Below, piece by piece: positions 35,052 to 43,163 of a stretch of 64,000 bases of DNA. The DNA comes from Streptomyces sp. NRRL F-5135. GTDB taxonomy: Bacteria; Actinomycetota; Actinomycetes; Streptomycetales; Streptomycetaceae. A program made the translations under genes and the position numbers. Numbering within the stretch: the first letter of the stretch is position 1; each line of letters begins with the position of its first letter. The notes beneath the pieces were generated by a model. The model worked only from the letters and a program-made list of their open reading frames with translations. It made no database searches and was not told the DNA's origin. Location of the stretch: the NCBI RefSeq assembly GCF_000719775.1, contig NZ_JOHR01000013.1:62001-126000 (forward strand), given 5' to 3'.

Positions 35052-36208
35052 GAACCGGCACCCTCGATGAGCTCGGGACGGGCCAGCAGGGCCTCGCGCA
35101 GGCTTCGGCAGGCCGTCGCGAACCAGCGTTCCTCGCGGGCCAGGGCGAAGCGGATGAAGTGTGAACCCGTCTCGTGGTCGTCCCAGTAGAAGTGGTCGCC
35201 GGGAAGGATGCCCACCTGGGACTTCGCCAGCATGTCCACCAGGTCGTCGCTGCGCAGCGACGGATGGTCGATGCGCACCCATTCGACGCTGATGGTGCTC
35301 TCCGGCTGCGCGGGAACGAGGACGGTCCCTTCCAGGGCCTTGCGCAGGCTGGTGCGGTTGGCCCGTACGACACTCCAGATGGTTTGCTGCAGACCGTTTC
35401 TCTCCGTGTCACGGAGATAGGCCGTGAGCAATTGGAGGATGAACGGGCTGACGTTGAGCAGAATGTCGTTGTGCAGTTCAAGGACCGACTCGTGCAGGTC
35501 GGCGCTGACGGCGAGGATGCTGCACTTCAGGTCCTGGGTCGGCCAGGTCTTCCCAGTGTCTTCGACCACGACGTAGCTGATGCCGGACTCCTCCAGCTGC
35601 GCGTACTGGTCCCAGAACGGTGTCGGCGCGAAGAATCGGAAGGTGCAGTCGACGATGAGTATCTTCCGGTGCTCGGCGCAGAGGTCGATGACCTGGCGGA
35701 ACTGTTCCTGGTTCAGGTGGAAGCCGGTCGGATTGTTGGGCAGTGTGAGGAACACCGCGTCGTTGTCCGACTCGGCGAACGTCCGGTCAAGTGAGTCGGG
35801 ACGGAACTGTTCCTCGCCCAGAGGGACGACCTTCACCTGCCTCCGGCGCAGGATGGTCGCCAGGTTGTCGAAACACGGCTGCAGCAGACCCACCCTCAGG
35901 TTTTGGCTGGCCAGGAAGGTGGCCACGAGGTCGGTGGCGAGGGACGCCGAGTAGCACAGCATGGTGCGGGGGTGGTCGACCGCGGAGTACTGTCCGGCCA
36001 GGGTGTAGAAGGCCCGCTGGAACTCCCGCTCCGTAGTGGCCTGCAGAGCGTTCTCGGCCGCCTCGAAGATGTTCGGCAGGTCCGCGACGATGGTCCGCTG
36101 AGTGCTGTTCTGGCCCTGATGGGCGTGGCCATCGGCGAGATTGATGGCCTGATTGATGCCGACATGCTCGTAGCGCGTCAGATTGTTGAATCGATTCTCT
36201 TTCTGCAT
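35048..36208 (-). CDS. ind4: PLP-dependent L-arginine oxidase, Ind4-like
   Basis: Fold-type I PLP protein of 386 aa related to aminotransferases. The N-terminal NLADGHAHQ (residues 23-31) is, from memory, shared by the oxygen-using arginine oxidases and hydroxylases (Ind4, RohP, MppP). LPNNPTGF (157-163) binds cofactor, and EDTGKTWPTQDLK (216-228) carries the Schiff-base lysine in a context unlike ordinary transaminases. Ind4 oxidises L-arginine with O2 to 4,5-dehydro-2-iminoarginine. It is tightly coupled to ind5. The ATG at 36208 follows CAGGGAGAGCC, a usable ribosome-binding site. Confidence 0.88.
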   Translation of the reverse strand: MQKENRFNNLTRYEHVGINQAINLADGHAHQGQNSTQRTIVADLPNIFEAAENALQATTEREFQRAFYTLAGQYSAVDHPRTMLCYSASLATDLVATFLASQNLRVGLLQPCFDNLATILRRRQVKVVPLGEEQFRPDSLDRTFAESDNDAVFLTLPNNPTGFHLNQEQFRQVIDLCAEHRKILIVDCTFRFFAPTPFWDQYAQLEESGISYVVVEDTGKTWPTQDLKCSILAVSADLHESVLELHNDILLNVSPFILQLLTAYLRDTERNGLQQTIWSVVRANRTSLRKALEGTVLVPAQPESTISVEWVRIDHPSLRSDDLVDMLAKSQVGILPGDHFYWDDHETGSHFIRFALAREERWFATACRSLREALLARPELIEGAGS

Positions 36209-36255
36209 GGCTCTCCCTGTTCGCCGGCTGCGGGCGCGGTCTCGATGGGGCGGGA

Positions 36256-37587
36256 TTACGGGACCAGGCTGATGATCTGATTGCGCTTGCCCCGGTTGGT
36301 GGTGCGCAGCGCATCCACGAACTCGACCTGGACCTTGGTCTCGCGGAAGAGCAGTTCGCTGACCTCACGCTGAATGGCCTCCCGGACCGTGTCGTTCATG
36401 GCCGGGCCTGGAATGCACTCGAAGACCACAAGATCCGGATCCCGCTGCACCAGGCTCCAGGAGTCCAGCGCATCCGCGTACGCCATGAGCCGGGTGTAGC
36501 CGACGTCGAGCAGATAGCCGGAGGAGAGGAACCGTCCGCTCGGAAGGGTGAACGACGAATTGCGTCGTCCCTCGAAGGACTTCAGCTGCCGGAGGGTACG
36601 CCCGCACGAACAGGCGTGGTCCGCCGGGTGGAGTGCCGCGATGTCGCCCTGGCGGTAGCGGATCATCGGCATCGCCCAGTTGTAGAGACAGGTGGCCACC
36701 AGCTCTCCCGTGTCTCCGTCCGGCAGCGGCTGCCCCTCCTCGTCCACCACCTCTACGACCGCGATGTCCTCCCAGATGTGATAGCCCTTGTCCGGGCACT
36801 GGGCCGCGACGGTCCCCGCCATCTCCTCCGAGCCGTACTCGTCCAGCACGGGAACGCCGAAGAACTCCGCCCACGCGTCGCGCTGCGCCTGAGTGGACAT
36901 CTCGGACTTGACGTTGATGACGACGAGGTTCTCGCGGAGCTCGGCCACGTCCTGCGGGGTGAGTCCCCTACGGATGTCCTCCAGACGGGAGGGGTAGAGA
37001 GTGAGCATGTGCGGCTTGCTTTCCAGCAGCTTCCGCCGGGCGTCCTCCACCGGATCCAGCGTCCATATGTGGACCAGGGGGTAGCTGCCGTCGAGCAGCC
37101 CCTCCAGCGGGTACTTCCCCGTGTAGACGTAGGTCTGGACGTGGTGCGAGTGATAGCCGTCCATCATCATGTCGTAGATGCGGTATGCCGTCATGACGCG
37201 CTTGCGCATGGTCTCGTCGGAGTACGCCACACGCACCGTCGTCCCGCTGGAGCCGCCGGTCACCGCTGTCGTGAGGTCGTCGAGACGATAGCCATCCGCG
37301 ATCGACCGGTGCGGAAACGCCTCGATCAGGTCTTCCTTCTCCAGAATGGGCAGCCGGAAGGCATCCGACGCCCCGCGGATCGACTCGATGTCGACCCCGG
37401 CATCGTCGTACTTCTTTCGGTAGAAGGGGACGTTGACATAGGCGTGCCGGACCATCTTCACGAAGGCAGTGTCCTGTAACTGCTGCAGCTCGGAGCGGTC
37501 CAGATACTGGTTGCGCCGCAGCTCCCGCCGCAGCTCCGGCGCCTCGTCCATCAGCTTGCGAATCTGTTCCTGGCCGAAGTCCTTCAC
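36256..37587 (-). CDS. ind3: Phenylacetate-CoA-ligase-like adenylating/condensing enzyme, Ind3-like
   Basis: ANL-superfamily enzyme of 443 aa. Motifs: TGGSSGTTV (phosphate loop), YGSEEMAG (A5), RYRQGDIA (A7/A8 Asp), and the C-terminal RTTNRGKRNQ with the catalytic-lysine region. Ind3 activates indolmycenic acid with ATP and condenses it with dehydroarginine during oxazolinone formation. Two GTG starts compete: 37587, with a clean AGGAG 6 nt upstream (used here), and 37614, which overlaps the ind2 stop as GTGA. Codon 37 is the rare TTA (37477-37479), making translation depend on the bldA tRNA. It is the only TTA I found in the ind genes. Confidence 0.9.
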   Translation of the reverse strand: MKDFGQEQIRKLMDEAPELRRELRRNQYLDRSELQQLQDTAFVKMVRHAYVNVPFYRKKYDDAGVDIESIRGASDAFRLPILEKEDLIEAFPHRSIADGYRLDDLTTAVTGGSSGTTVRVAYSDETMRKRVMTAYRIYDMMMDGYHSHHVQTYVYTGKYPLEGLLDGSYPLVHIWTLDPVEDARRKLLESKPHMLTLYPSRLEDIRRGLTPQDVAELRENLVVINVKSEMSTQAQRDAWAEFFGVPVLDEYGSEEMAGTVAAQCPDKGYHIWEDIAVVEVVDEEGQPLPDGDTGELVATCLYNWAMPMIRYRQGDIAALHPADHACSCGRTLRQLKSFEGRRNSSFTLPSGRFLSSGYLLDVGYTRLMAYADALDSWSLVQRDPDLVVFECIPGPAMNDTVREAIQREVSELLFRETKVQVEFVDALRTTNRGKRNQIISLVP

Positions 37588-37610
37588 TTTGTGCTCCTGT
37601 CTCGCACCCT

Positions 37611-39323
37611 TCACAGACCCTTGATGCGACGGGCCTGTCCGGTGAGCTTGTAGTGGTAGGCGAGTACTTCTCCGACGTCGTACGCCGTGTCGTCGAGCGC
37701 GAACGCGGTCTTCCCGGCAGATGCGTCCTGTTCGATCCGCCGGAGGTTCTCCTGCCAGTGCAGAACCCTGGCCGGTCGCAGGTCCACCCATCCCTGGCGT
37801 GACCAGTCGTCGATGTCGGCGCGGGTGACCTTGGCCTCGGGGTCAATCCGGCTCGGCACCGAAAGGTGTGGTCCGGCCAGCCACTGATCGTCGGGCAGTA
37901 GCACGGCCAGGCCGATGGAGAGTGCCTGCTGCCGCAGATACACGTCCTCGCGGACGAGAGCCGAGGCGCTTGAGGCGAGGACAGGGGTGCTCATGGTGCG
38001 CACCTGCTCCAAGGAGCCGGCCGCCGTGCACAGGACATGCAGTTCCAGCAGGTCCTTGGAGATCGTGGGCCCGAGGTTCCCGCTGACGATGCTCGGTCGG
38101 TCGTACGCCTTCTCCAGTTGCCTCATGGCCGTGAGCGTGGAGGTGCGCATCTGGGCTGCCAGATAGGAGGGCTGCAATGACGCGGTGTCCATGGCGGTGA
38201 AGAGATCGAAGCGGGTGGAGCCGAGGAGTGTGTCCAGCACCACCGCGGCGACTTCTTCACGTGTCACGCTTTCGAACTGGCCAAGCGCCGTGCTCAGGCT
38301 CATCTCCGCCCGGCTGTAGGTGGAATTGTCACCGGCCGGCACATGGACCATCTCCGCCGACGGCTCGTCCTCGGCGGCGGGCTCCGTCACCGATGACGCC
38401 GCTGCGTGTTCGCCCAGCGGCCGGTCCAAGTGCAGCGGCAGGGGACGGGCGCAGTCCTGGACTGCCACCGGCCGCCCGCGTGAGGTGTACGCGCCGTGGC
38501 GCACGGACTCCCAGCCGATGAGCGCGGCGGGGATCACCAGGCGGACATCGCACCCCGCAGTGTGATGCAGGTTCCACAGCAGCTGGTGGAGCACACCGGC
38601 GGAGCCGATCTTCCCCACCAGAGCGCCGGACAGTCCGGACTCGGTGACAGAGCCGTGCGTGTACGGACAGTTGTAGCCCATGCCGCCCAGCCCGGTCGTC
38701 GACACCTTGATGAATCGTTCCACCTGAAAGTCCGCCATGGCCCGGCGCAGCGAGTCGACGTAGCGGTGAAGAATTGGGGTGGACAGGGACAACAGCGCAT
38801 CGGTCGCCACATCAGCGATGTCGGGCGTCACCGCGGGCAGTTCCGCCGGCGCTTCGGCACTCCGGGAGCAGCCCGTTCCCCGGGCGAGATCGAGCAGTTC
38901 CCCGTATGTCTGGTGCGGGTCCTCGGTGTAGGTGCATACGGAGGCGGAGTTGACGGCGTCGATGATGATGTGCGGGCGATGGCGACTGATCAGCTCGTAG
39001 ATGGTTGTCCGCCGCAACTGAGCCGCTCCGGACGGCTGCAGAAAGAATTCCGCCAGCGCCAGTCTTACGTTCCGGTCATTGATCTCCGAGCGAGACCTGC
39101 GGGTGAGCTCGTACGGCGCGAAAATGTCTCCCCACGACCCGGTCAGCAGCGTTCGGGGGCCAGCCATCTCCTTCAGGTGGCTGATTCTCATGTCCATTGT
39201 CCGCTGACGCGACGTATGAATAATGATCTCGGCCGGATCGGATCTGTTCACCAGATCCTCGGCAACAGCATTTCCCACTTCGCCGGCGCCGATGATGAGA
39301 ATCCTCTTGTCTTCCAGCTTCAT
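37611..39323 (-). CDS. ind2: Large NAD(P)-dependent dehydrogenase, Ind2-like
   Basis: Protein of 570 aa. The N-terminal Rossmann motif is [17 protein letters not shown] (residues 8-24), followed by an extended SDR-like region with [14 protein letters not shown] and [21 protein letters not shown]. The second half is helical and has no family I can name. Its length is unusual for a ketone reductase. In the pathway this position belongs to the reductase that turns C-methylated indolepyruvate into indolmycenic acid. The ATG at 39323 overlaps the ind1 stop (ATGA). Confidence 0.8.
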   Translation of the reverse strand: MKLEDKRILIIGAGEVGNAVAEDLVNRSDPAEIIIHTSRQRTMDMRISHLKEMAGPRTLLTGSWGDIFAPYELTRRSRSEINDRNVRLALAEFFLQPSGAAQLRRTTIYELISRHRPHIIIDAVNSASVCTYTEDPHQTYGELLDLARGTGCSRSAEAPAELPAVTPDIADVATDALLSLSTPILHRYVDSLRRAMADFQVERFIKVSTTGLGGMGYNCPYTHGSVTESGLSGALVGKIGSAGVLHQLLWNLHHTAGCDVRLVIPAALIGWESVRHGAYTSRGRPVAVQDCARPLPLHLDRPLGEHAAASSVTEPAAEDEPSAEMVHVPAGDNSTYSRAEMSLSTALGQFESVTREEVAAVVLDTLLGSTRFDLFTAMDTASLQPSYLAAQMRTSTLTAMRQLEKAYDRPSIVSGNLGPTISKDLLELHVLCTAAGSLEQVRTMSTPVLASSASALVREDVYLRQQALSIGLAVLLPDDQWLAGPHLSVPSRIDPEAKVTRADIDDWSRQGWVDLRPARVLHWQENLRRIEQDASAGKTAFALDDTAYDVGEVLAYHYKLTGQARRIKGL

Positions 39324-40309
39324 GAAGCCGCCCCCTCACGGTCACGCATATCAAGAACCCATGCGTAGCTGTTGGGAACAGCCAGCTCAACCTCCTCCCG
39401 GCAGATATATCCGGCTTCGGTAAACATTCTCCGAGCAGCACCCCTGCTCCGCGGTTCCATGTTCTGGAGAGCATGTATGTAGTCGAATCCCGGGGCGAAC
39501 ATTTCTGGTTCTTCACTGTCCTGTGACGGCACCGTGTCGAAGATGACGAGATAGCGGGCCCGAGGAAAACGCGATCGATAGGAACGCAGCACAGCGGCGC
39601 AGTACTCATCGGGGGCGATGTGATGCGTCATGAATGCCTGAGTGACGATGTCAACGTCGGGGTGGTCCTGAGTGAGGGCGGTCGCATCCCCTTGCCTGAC
39701 CTCAATGTCGACACCGATCCGACGTGCCTCGTCGACGGTGTCCCGCGCCGCCTCAACTGCTTTGGCGGACAGGTCGTATCCGATTCCGGGCTGGTTCACC
39801 CGGCGGCAGACACGCAGGAGTCTGGCGCCAGTGCCGCAGCCGATGTCGCAGATGCGGCCCTCGGGGCGCAGCGACTCCAGCACGTTGCCGATGGTGTCGT
39901 CGAGATAGCGGGCCCCGATCGCAGCGGATGCCTCGGCCACGATTCCACCGTGCACACCGGTCGCAGGATCGGCGCCGCTGGAAATCTGGCTGGCCAGGAC
40001 AGACGCGTAACCGCCCAGCCAGAGACGGAAGACAGGAACCTGTCCTACGAGCTCCGTGCCGATGTCGGTGAGTTCATAGCCGTCGGTGCAGCGCTGCACT
40101 GCTCCCACCCGGCACAATGCCTCAAGCGCGCCCGATATTCGTATTCGGTTATGCAGCCACGGGGAACGATCAAGGTCACGATTCCGCAGTCTTCCTTTTT
40201 TCAGCGCATCAAACAAACCAAGTTCATCGGCAAGTACGGCAGCGTGAGAGGCGATGGCTCCTGTGAATAGGGATGCCATCTCGGATTGCGCGAAATCGGT
40301 CCCGCTCAA
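39320..40309 (-). CDS. ind1: SAM-dependent C-methyltransferase, Ind1-like
   Basis: Protein of 329 aa with an N-terminal winged-helix/dimerisation part (residues 1-105), as in small-molecule methyltransferases, and a class I SAM fold with [13 protein letters not shown] (about 153-165) and [11 protein letters not shown]. Ind1 puts the methyl group on C3 of indolepyruvate. It is the first gene of the operon and starts with a rare TTG at 40309, supported by AGGAG 6 nt upstream (40316-40320). A candidate promoter lies at 40393-40422. Confidence 0.85.
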   Translation of the reverse strand: MSGTDFAQSEMASLFTGAIASHAAVLADELGLFDALKKGRLRNRDLDRSPWLHNRIRISGALEALCRVGAVQRCTDGYELTDIGTELVGQVPVFRLWLGGYASVLASQISSGADPATGVHGGIVAEASAAIGARYLDDTIGNVLESLRPEGRICDIGCGTGARLLRVCRRVNQPGIGYDLSAKAVEAARDTVDEARRIGVDIEVRQGDATALTQDHPDVDIVTQAFMTHHIAPDEYCAAVLRSYRSRFPRARYLVIFDTVPSQDSEEPEMFAPGFDYIHALQNMEPRSRGAARRMFTEAGYICREEVELAVPNSYAWVLDMRDREGAAS

Positions 40310-40876
40310 GTGCTTCTCCTATCGGATTGAGTGTGAATGACTCAAGCTCAGATCAGAGTAAAAGCAAAGCAGCGCGAACAGTAACCAGGGTGACGGTAAT
40401 CGAATCTTTTCTCAACCGTCAAGACGGCCGTGCCATGAAGATCGCTTCAGGTTGCGTCTTGGCCGGAAGGTGTGCCGTTCAATCGGTCACCGGGCCATTT
40501 CGGCCACGAGATACTCGGGGTTCACGCCAACGGTTTGGCACGGCGCCGGGCGATGGTGTCCGATGTTTCGGCCGGTTCAGCCGCGACCCCGGTCCGGCCC
40601 GGCTCGCGAGATCGTGCCCGAGTTGGGAAACTCATGCGGTTCGCTTCATCAAACCGCTGCCCTGCCGCGATGCGCCGGATGAACGGAAGCCTCTGCATTT
40701 TTCGATCAAGAGCCCTCGCGGTGCCAGGAATCGGCCATCGGCTCTTGGCGGTCACGCCCCATCTCGTTCCGCCAAGCGGTCCGAGACAGACATGAAATTA
40801 AGCCGAATGGCGCAATCGCGAACTGCTGGCCTGTAAGCACCACTCTCATGATCTCTTGCTGCTAGCCTCTGATGCC
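40310..40876. promoter_or_regulatory. Divergent promoter region of the ind operon and the resistance TrpRS
   Basis: A 567-nt region without a convincing gene on either strand. It is less GC-rich near the ind1 side. A minus-strand promoter candidate is at 40393-40422. A -10-like TAGCCT at 40863-40868 lies 8 nt before the leader-peptide ATG. No regulatory gene is encoded in the island, so chromosomal regulators would have to act here. Confidence 0.5.
40393..40422 (-). promoter_or_regulatory. Candidate promoter of the ind1-ind8 operon
   Basis: On the minus strand, TTGACG (40417-40422) and TACCGT (40393-40398) are separated by 18 nt. This fits a vegetative-type Streptomyces promoter and predicts a leader of roughly 75-80 nt before the ind1 TTG. 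Confidence 0.45.
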
Positions 40877-40924
40877 ATGTGGAGCAGAAGTCAATCGTGG
40901 TGGCCCGCTTTCCAGCGGGTCTGA
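40877..40924 (+). CDS. Trp-rich leader peptide of the resistance TrpRS gene
   Basis: A 15-residue leader peptide, MWSRSQSWWPAFQRV, with three tryptophan codons, two of them adjacent (40898-40903). No ribosome-binding site precedes the ATG. A TAGCCT hexamer 8 nt upstream suggests a leaderless transcript. The tandem Trp codons lie directly ahead of the first hairpin of the attenuator. Ribosome stalling when charged tRNA-Trp is short, as when indolmycin inhibits the housekeeping synthetase, would change downstream RNA folding. An auxiliary TrpRS gene of S. coelicolor was reported to be controlled by ribosome-mediated attenuation. Confidence 0.85.
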   Translation: MWSRSQSWWPAFQRV

Positions 40925-40973
40925 CTCCTGTTTCCTCCTCCTACAGGCCAGACGCCCCGCGCGGTGGCTGGCC
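40904..40973 (+). promoter_or_regulatory. Transcription attenuator with mutually exclusive hairpins
   Basis: Hairpin 1:2 is CCCGCT (40904-40909) with AGCGGG (40914-40919). Hairpin 3:4 is GGCCAG (40946-40951) with CTGGCC (40968-40973), extended inward by four more pairs. The antiterminator 2:3 pairs GCGGG and TCTG (40915-40923) with CAGA (40949-40952) and CCCGC (40956-40960), which excludes both others. A ribosome held at the Trp codons would cover the first arm and favour 2:3, letting transcription reach the synthetase. The 3:4 stem has no T-run, as is common for Streptomyces terminators. Confidence 0.75.
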
Positions 40974-41027
40974 ATGGCGGTCGACCACTCCACGGGCCCT
41001 GGCGAAGACCTCGCAAGGGAGCAAGTG

Positions 41028-41993
41028 ATGATCAGGCTGTCGGGAATCACCCCCTCAGGCGAAGCGCACCTGGGTAACTACCTCGGAGCCATTCGGCGTT
41101 GGGCCAGGGAACCGGGCCAGGGGGACCTCTACTTCGTCAGCAATCTGCATGCCATGACGGTTCCCCATGAGCCGGACCGCCTGCGCAAGCTGACCGAGCA
41201 CCAGCTCGCGATCCTCATCGCGTCCGGAGTCCCGGCAGAAAGCATGTTCGTGCAGTCTGACCTCATCCAGGAACACATGGCGCTGTCCTGGCTGCTGGAG
41301 TGCACCTGCACCTTCGGAGAGGCCAGGCGCATGGTGCAGTTCAAGGAGAAGTCCGACGGCAACAGCTCAGTACGCCTGGGTCTGCTCACCTATCCGGTGC
41401 TCATGGCAGCGGACATCCTGCTGCACGGTACGACCGAAGTCCCGGTCGGCAACGACCAGAACCAGCACGTGGAACTCGCTCGCACCCTGGCTCGTCGGTT
41501 CAACTCGACATACGGCGAGGTTTTCGTGGTCCCCGAGGCGGTCCTGCCCACGGCTGGTGCCCGGGTCCGAGACCTGGCGAATCCCGCCAAGAAGATGTCG
41601 AAGTCGTCCTTGGAACCGGATAGTATCGTTTACGTCCTGGATGATCCGGACGTCGTCCGCCGCAAGTTCCGGCGTGCCGTGACGGACGGGTTGAGCAAGG
41701 TCACCTACGACCCGCAGGAGCAGCCCGGCGTCGCCAACCTCCTCGAGATCATGGCTGCGTGCACCGACACGAGCCCTGCTGACGTCGCCAGTGGCATTAC
41801 GACGTACCGCGACCTCAAGGAGTCCGTGGCCGACGTGGTCGTCAAGGAACTGGAGCCCGTCCGTGAGCGTGCCCTGGACCTTCTCCGGAGCGGCTCCGAA
41901 CTGCGGGAGATCCGTACCGCAGGAGCGGACCGCGCCCGGGACCGGTCCGGATCCCGTCTGAACCGCGCGCTCGAACTCGCGGGAGTGGGCTGA
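41028..41993 (+). CDS. ind0: Auxiliary tryptophanyl-tRNA synthetase, indolmycin self-resistance (Ind0-like)
   Basis: Class I aminoacyl-tRNA synthetase of 321 aa, close to the usual bacterial TrpRS length. The HIGH-equivalent is PSGEAHLGNY and the KMSKS loop is intact (NPAKKMSKSS). Near the tryptophan and ATP site, two motifs depart from the common form: SNLHAMT where most TrpRS have a D-x-HA-[IL]-T motif, and PVGNDQNQH where most have PVGEDQKQH. Such changes could lower indolmycin affinity. The ATG at 41028 is preceded by AAGGGAG at 6 nt; the frame is open upstream, but that part is the attenuator. A perfect 20-bp terminator follows the stop at once. Confidence 0.93.
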   Translation: MIRLSGITPSGEAHLGNYLGAIRRWAREPGQGDLYFVSNLHAMTVPHEPDRLRKLTEHQLAILIASGVPAESMFVQSDLIQEHMALSWLLECTCTFGEARRMVQFKEKSDGNSSVRLGLLTYPVLMAADILLHGTTEVPVGNDQNQHVELARTLARRFNSTYGEVFVVPEAVLPTAGARVRDLANPAKKMSKSSLEPDSIVYVLDDPDVVRRKFRRAVTDGLSKVTYDPQEQPGVANLLEIMAACTDTSPADVASGITTYRDLKESVADVVVKELEPVRERALDLLRSGSELREIRTAGADRARDRSGSRLNRALELAGVG

Positions 41994-42040
41994 GCGTCGC
42001 CCGGAGCGGGAGCGGGACGAGCTCCCGCTCCGGGCGACGC
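41994..42040 (+). terminator. Terminator of the resistance TrpRS gene
   Basis: A perfect 20-bp inverted repeat (41994-42013 and 42021-42040) with a 7-nt loop starts on the base after the TGA. TACTGAACTT follows. Confidence 0.93.
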
Positions 42041-42527
42041 TACTGAACTTGATCATGTGTGATGTCAGGCCATGAGCCTCGGAACGTTCCGGGGTGAGCG
42101 GCAGCCCGCTCATCCCGGATTCACCGGCTCGGCAGAGAGCAGGACCGTGCGGCGGCCGGGTGTTCCATAGACGGGTCGCTTGTGAAACACCCGCCCGCGC
42201 GGTCGTCCGCCTGCGGTGATCATGTTTCATGAGTCGTTGCAAACGACTGAACGTCTGAAACACCCTCATGAAACGGTTCGGGCTTGTGAGTGACAACTTC
42301 AAGCGCGTGGAATCGCACGACTGCCCGATGTCCGCCTGCGCCGCCCCGCGGGGTCCCCGTGCCGGACCGGCAAGGGCAAGGTGGCGATCCAGTACCACAC
42401 CGCCCGCTTTTGCCTGGTACCCCAACTCGCCAAGGCCCTGAGCGTGCCGACCCCCGCCGTACGCAAGCCGGGGTCGGTCTGGACCGAGCTTCCCCGGCCG
42501 GTGAGCGCCGGCGCCGAGCCGGTCGGT
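42041..42527. other. Non-coding stretch between TrpRS and the recombinase remnant
   Basis: These 487 nt hold nested inverted repeats at 42224-42274 and an open frame from 42381 leading into the recombinase remnant. The sequence upstream of the resolvase domain (VAIQYHTARFCLVPQLAKAL and on) is not part of a known recombinase and may come from another lost gene. Confidence 0.4.
42224..42274. repeat. Nested inverted repeats ahead of the serine recombinase remnant
   Basis: The outer arms GTTTCATGAG (42224-42233) and CTCATGAAAC (42265-42274) are exact reverse complements. Inside, AGTCGTT (42232-42238) and AACGACT (42242-42248) form a second perfect repeat. Further GTGAAACAC and CTGAAACACC copies flank them. 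This could be a resolvase site (res-like) or a transposon end. Confidence 0.6.
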
Positions 42528-42930
42528 CACGTCCGCCTCGGATACGCCCGCGCCTCGACCGCCCGGCAGTCTCTCGACGCACAGCTCGACTCCCTCGCCG
42601 AGGCCGGGGTGACACGCGTCTTCTCGGAGAAGATCTCCACCCGTGCCACCCGGCGCCCCGAGCTGGTAGGCCGCCGTGAAGCTCGCCCGGGAGATTCGCT
42701 CCTCCGGCCTCGCCGTCACCCTCGTCGTCCACAAACACAAACGACTCGGCCGCGGCATCGAACTCGCCATGCTCGCCGAGGAGTTGAAGGCGAGCGGCGT
42801 CGGCCTGGAGTTCCTCACCGGGGAGCTCAAAGGCTCGCACGACCCCTCCGGGATCGTGTTCACGGTGCTCGCCGCGATGTCCGGCATGGAGCGCGAGTAC
42901 TCCTTGACGCTGCCGCAAAAGGAACGACCT
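42528..42930 (+). pseudogene. Frameshifted serine recombinase/resolvase
   Basis: The resolvase N-terminal domain starts as HVRLGYARASTARQSLDAQLDSL with the catalytic Ser in the ARAST motif, and continues to RATRRPEL near 42665. The frame then shifts by one base, and the match resumes at VKLAREIRSSGLAVTLVVHKHKRLGRG (from 42676) through MSGMEREYS. The family sequence is lost after about 42900, and no DNA-binding C-terminal domain is found. It is probably inactive. It may record a second integration event at the right end of the island. Confidence 0.85.
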
Positions 42931-43049
42931 GGCCGGCGCCACCGTACTCAAAGTGACTGCCGGACTGGACACCACGCCCATGCAAATTCCCGCGCGCAAT
43001 GCGACGAGCAGAAGCGATCGCAGCCCGCTACTCGACCAACTGGGAGAAT

Positions 43050-43071
43050 CTGGGAGAAGATCTTCTCCCAG
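43050..43071. repeat. Perfect 22-bp palindrome close to attR
   Basis: CTGGGAGAAGATCTTCTCCCAG is fully self-complementary. A half-copy (CTGGGAGAA) lies directly before it at 43040-43048. About 90 bp separate it from attR. It may be an accessory binding site for recombination proteins or a remnant of a terminator. The 233-nt stretch 42931-43163 around it holds no gene. Confidence 0.7.
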
Positions 43072-43163
43072 AGCCCCTCCGAGACCGCGCCACACCAATC
43101 GACACCAATGGTCTGACCTGCGCAAACGGAAGACAGGCTGGTGTCGATCACGCCCGAAGCTCA

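Noticed and set aside
35052..35282. N-terminal extension of the Ind5-like protein
   Set aside because: The in-frame extension lies inside ind4 and reads as Arg/Pro/Gly noise; the ATG overlapping the ind4 stop is the natural start.
40273..40836. Plus-strand open frame across the ind1/TrpRS intergenic region
   Set aside because: It starts antisense to ind1, has no domain, no ribosome-binding site and noise-like composition, and it would bury the ind promoter.
31549..41993. Chuangxinmycin or another Trp-derived antibiotic cluster instead of indolmycin
   Set aside because: A resistance TrpRS would fit, but the PLP arginine oxidase, the reductase with altered TPHIA and the phenylacetate-CoA-ligase-like enzyme fit the oxazolinone route specifically. 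No sulphur-transfer genes are present.
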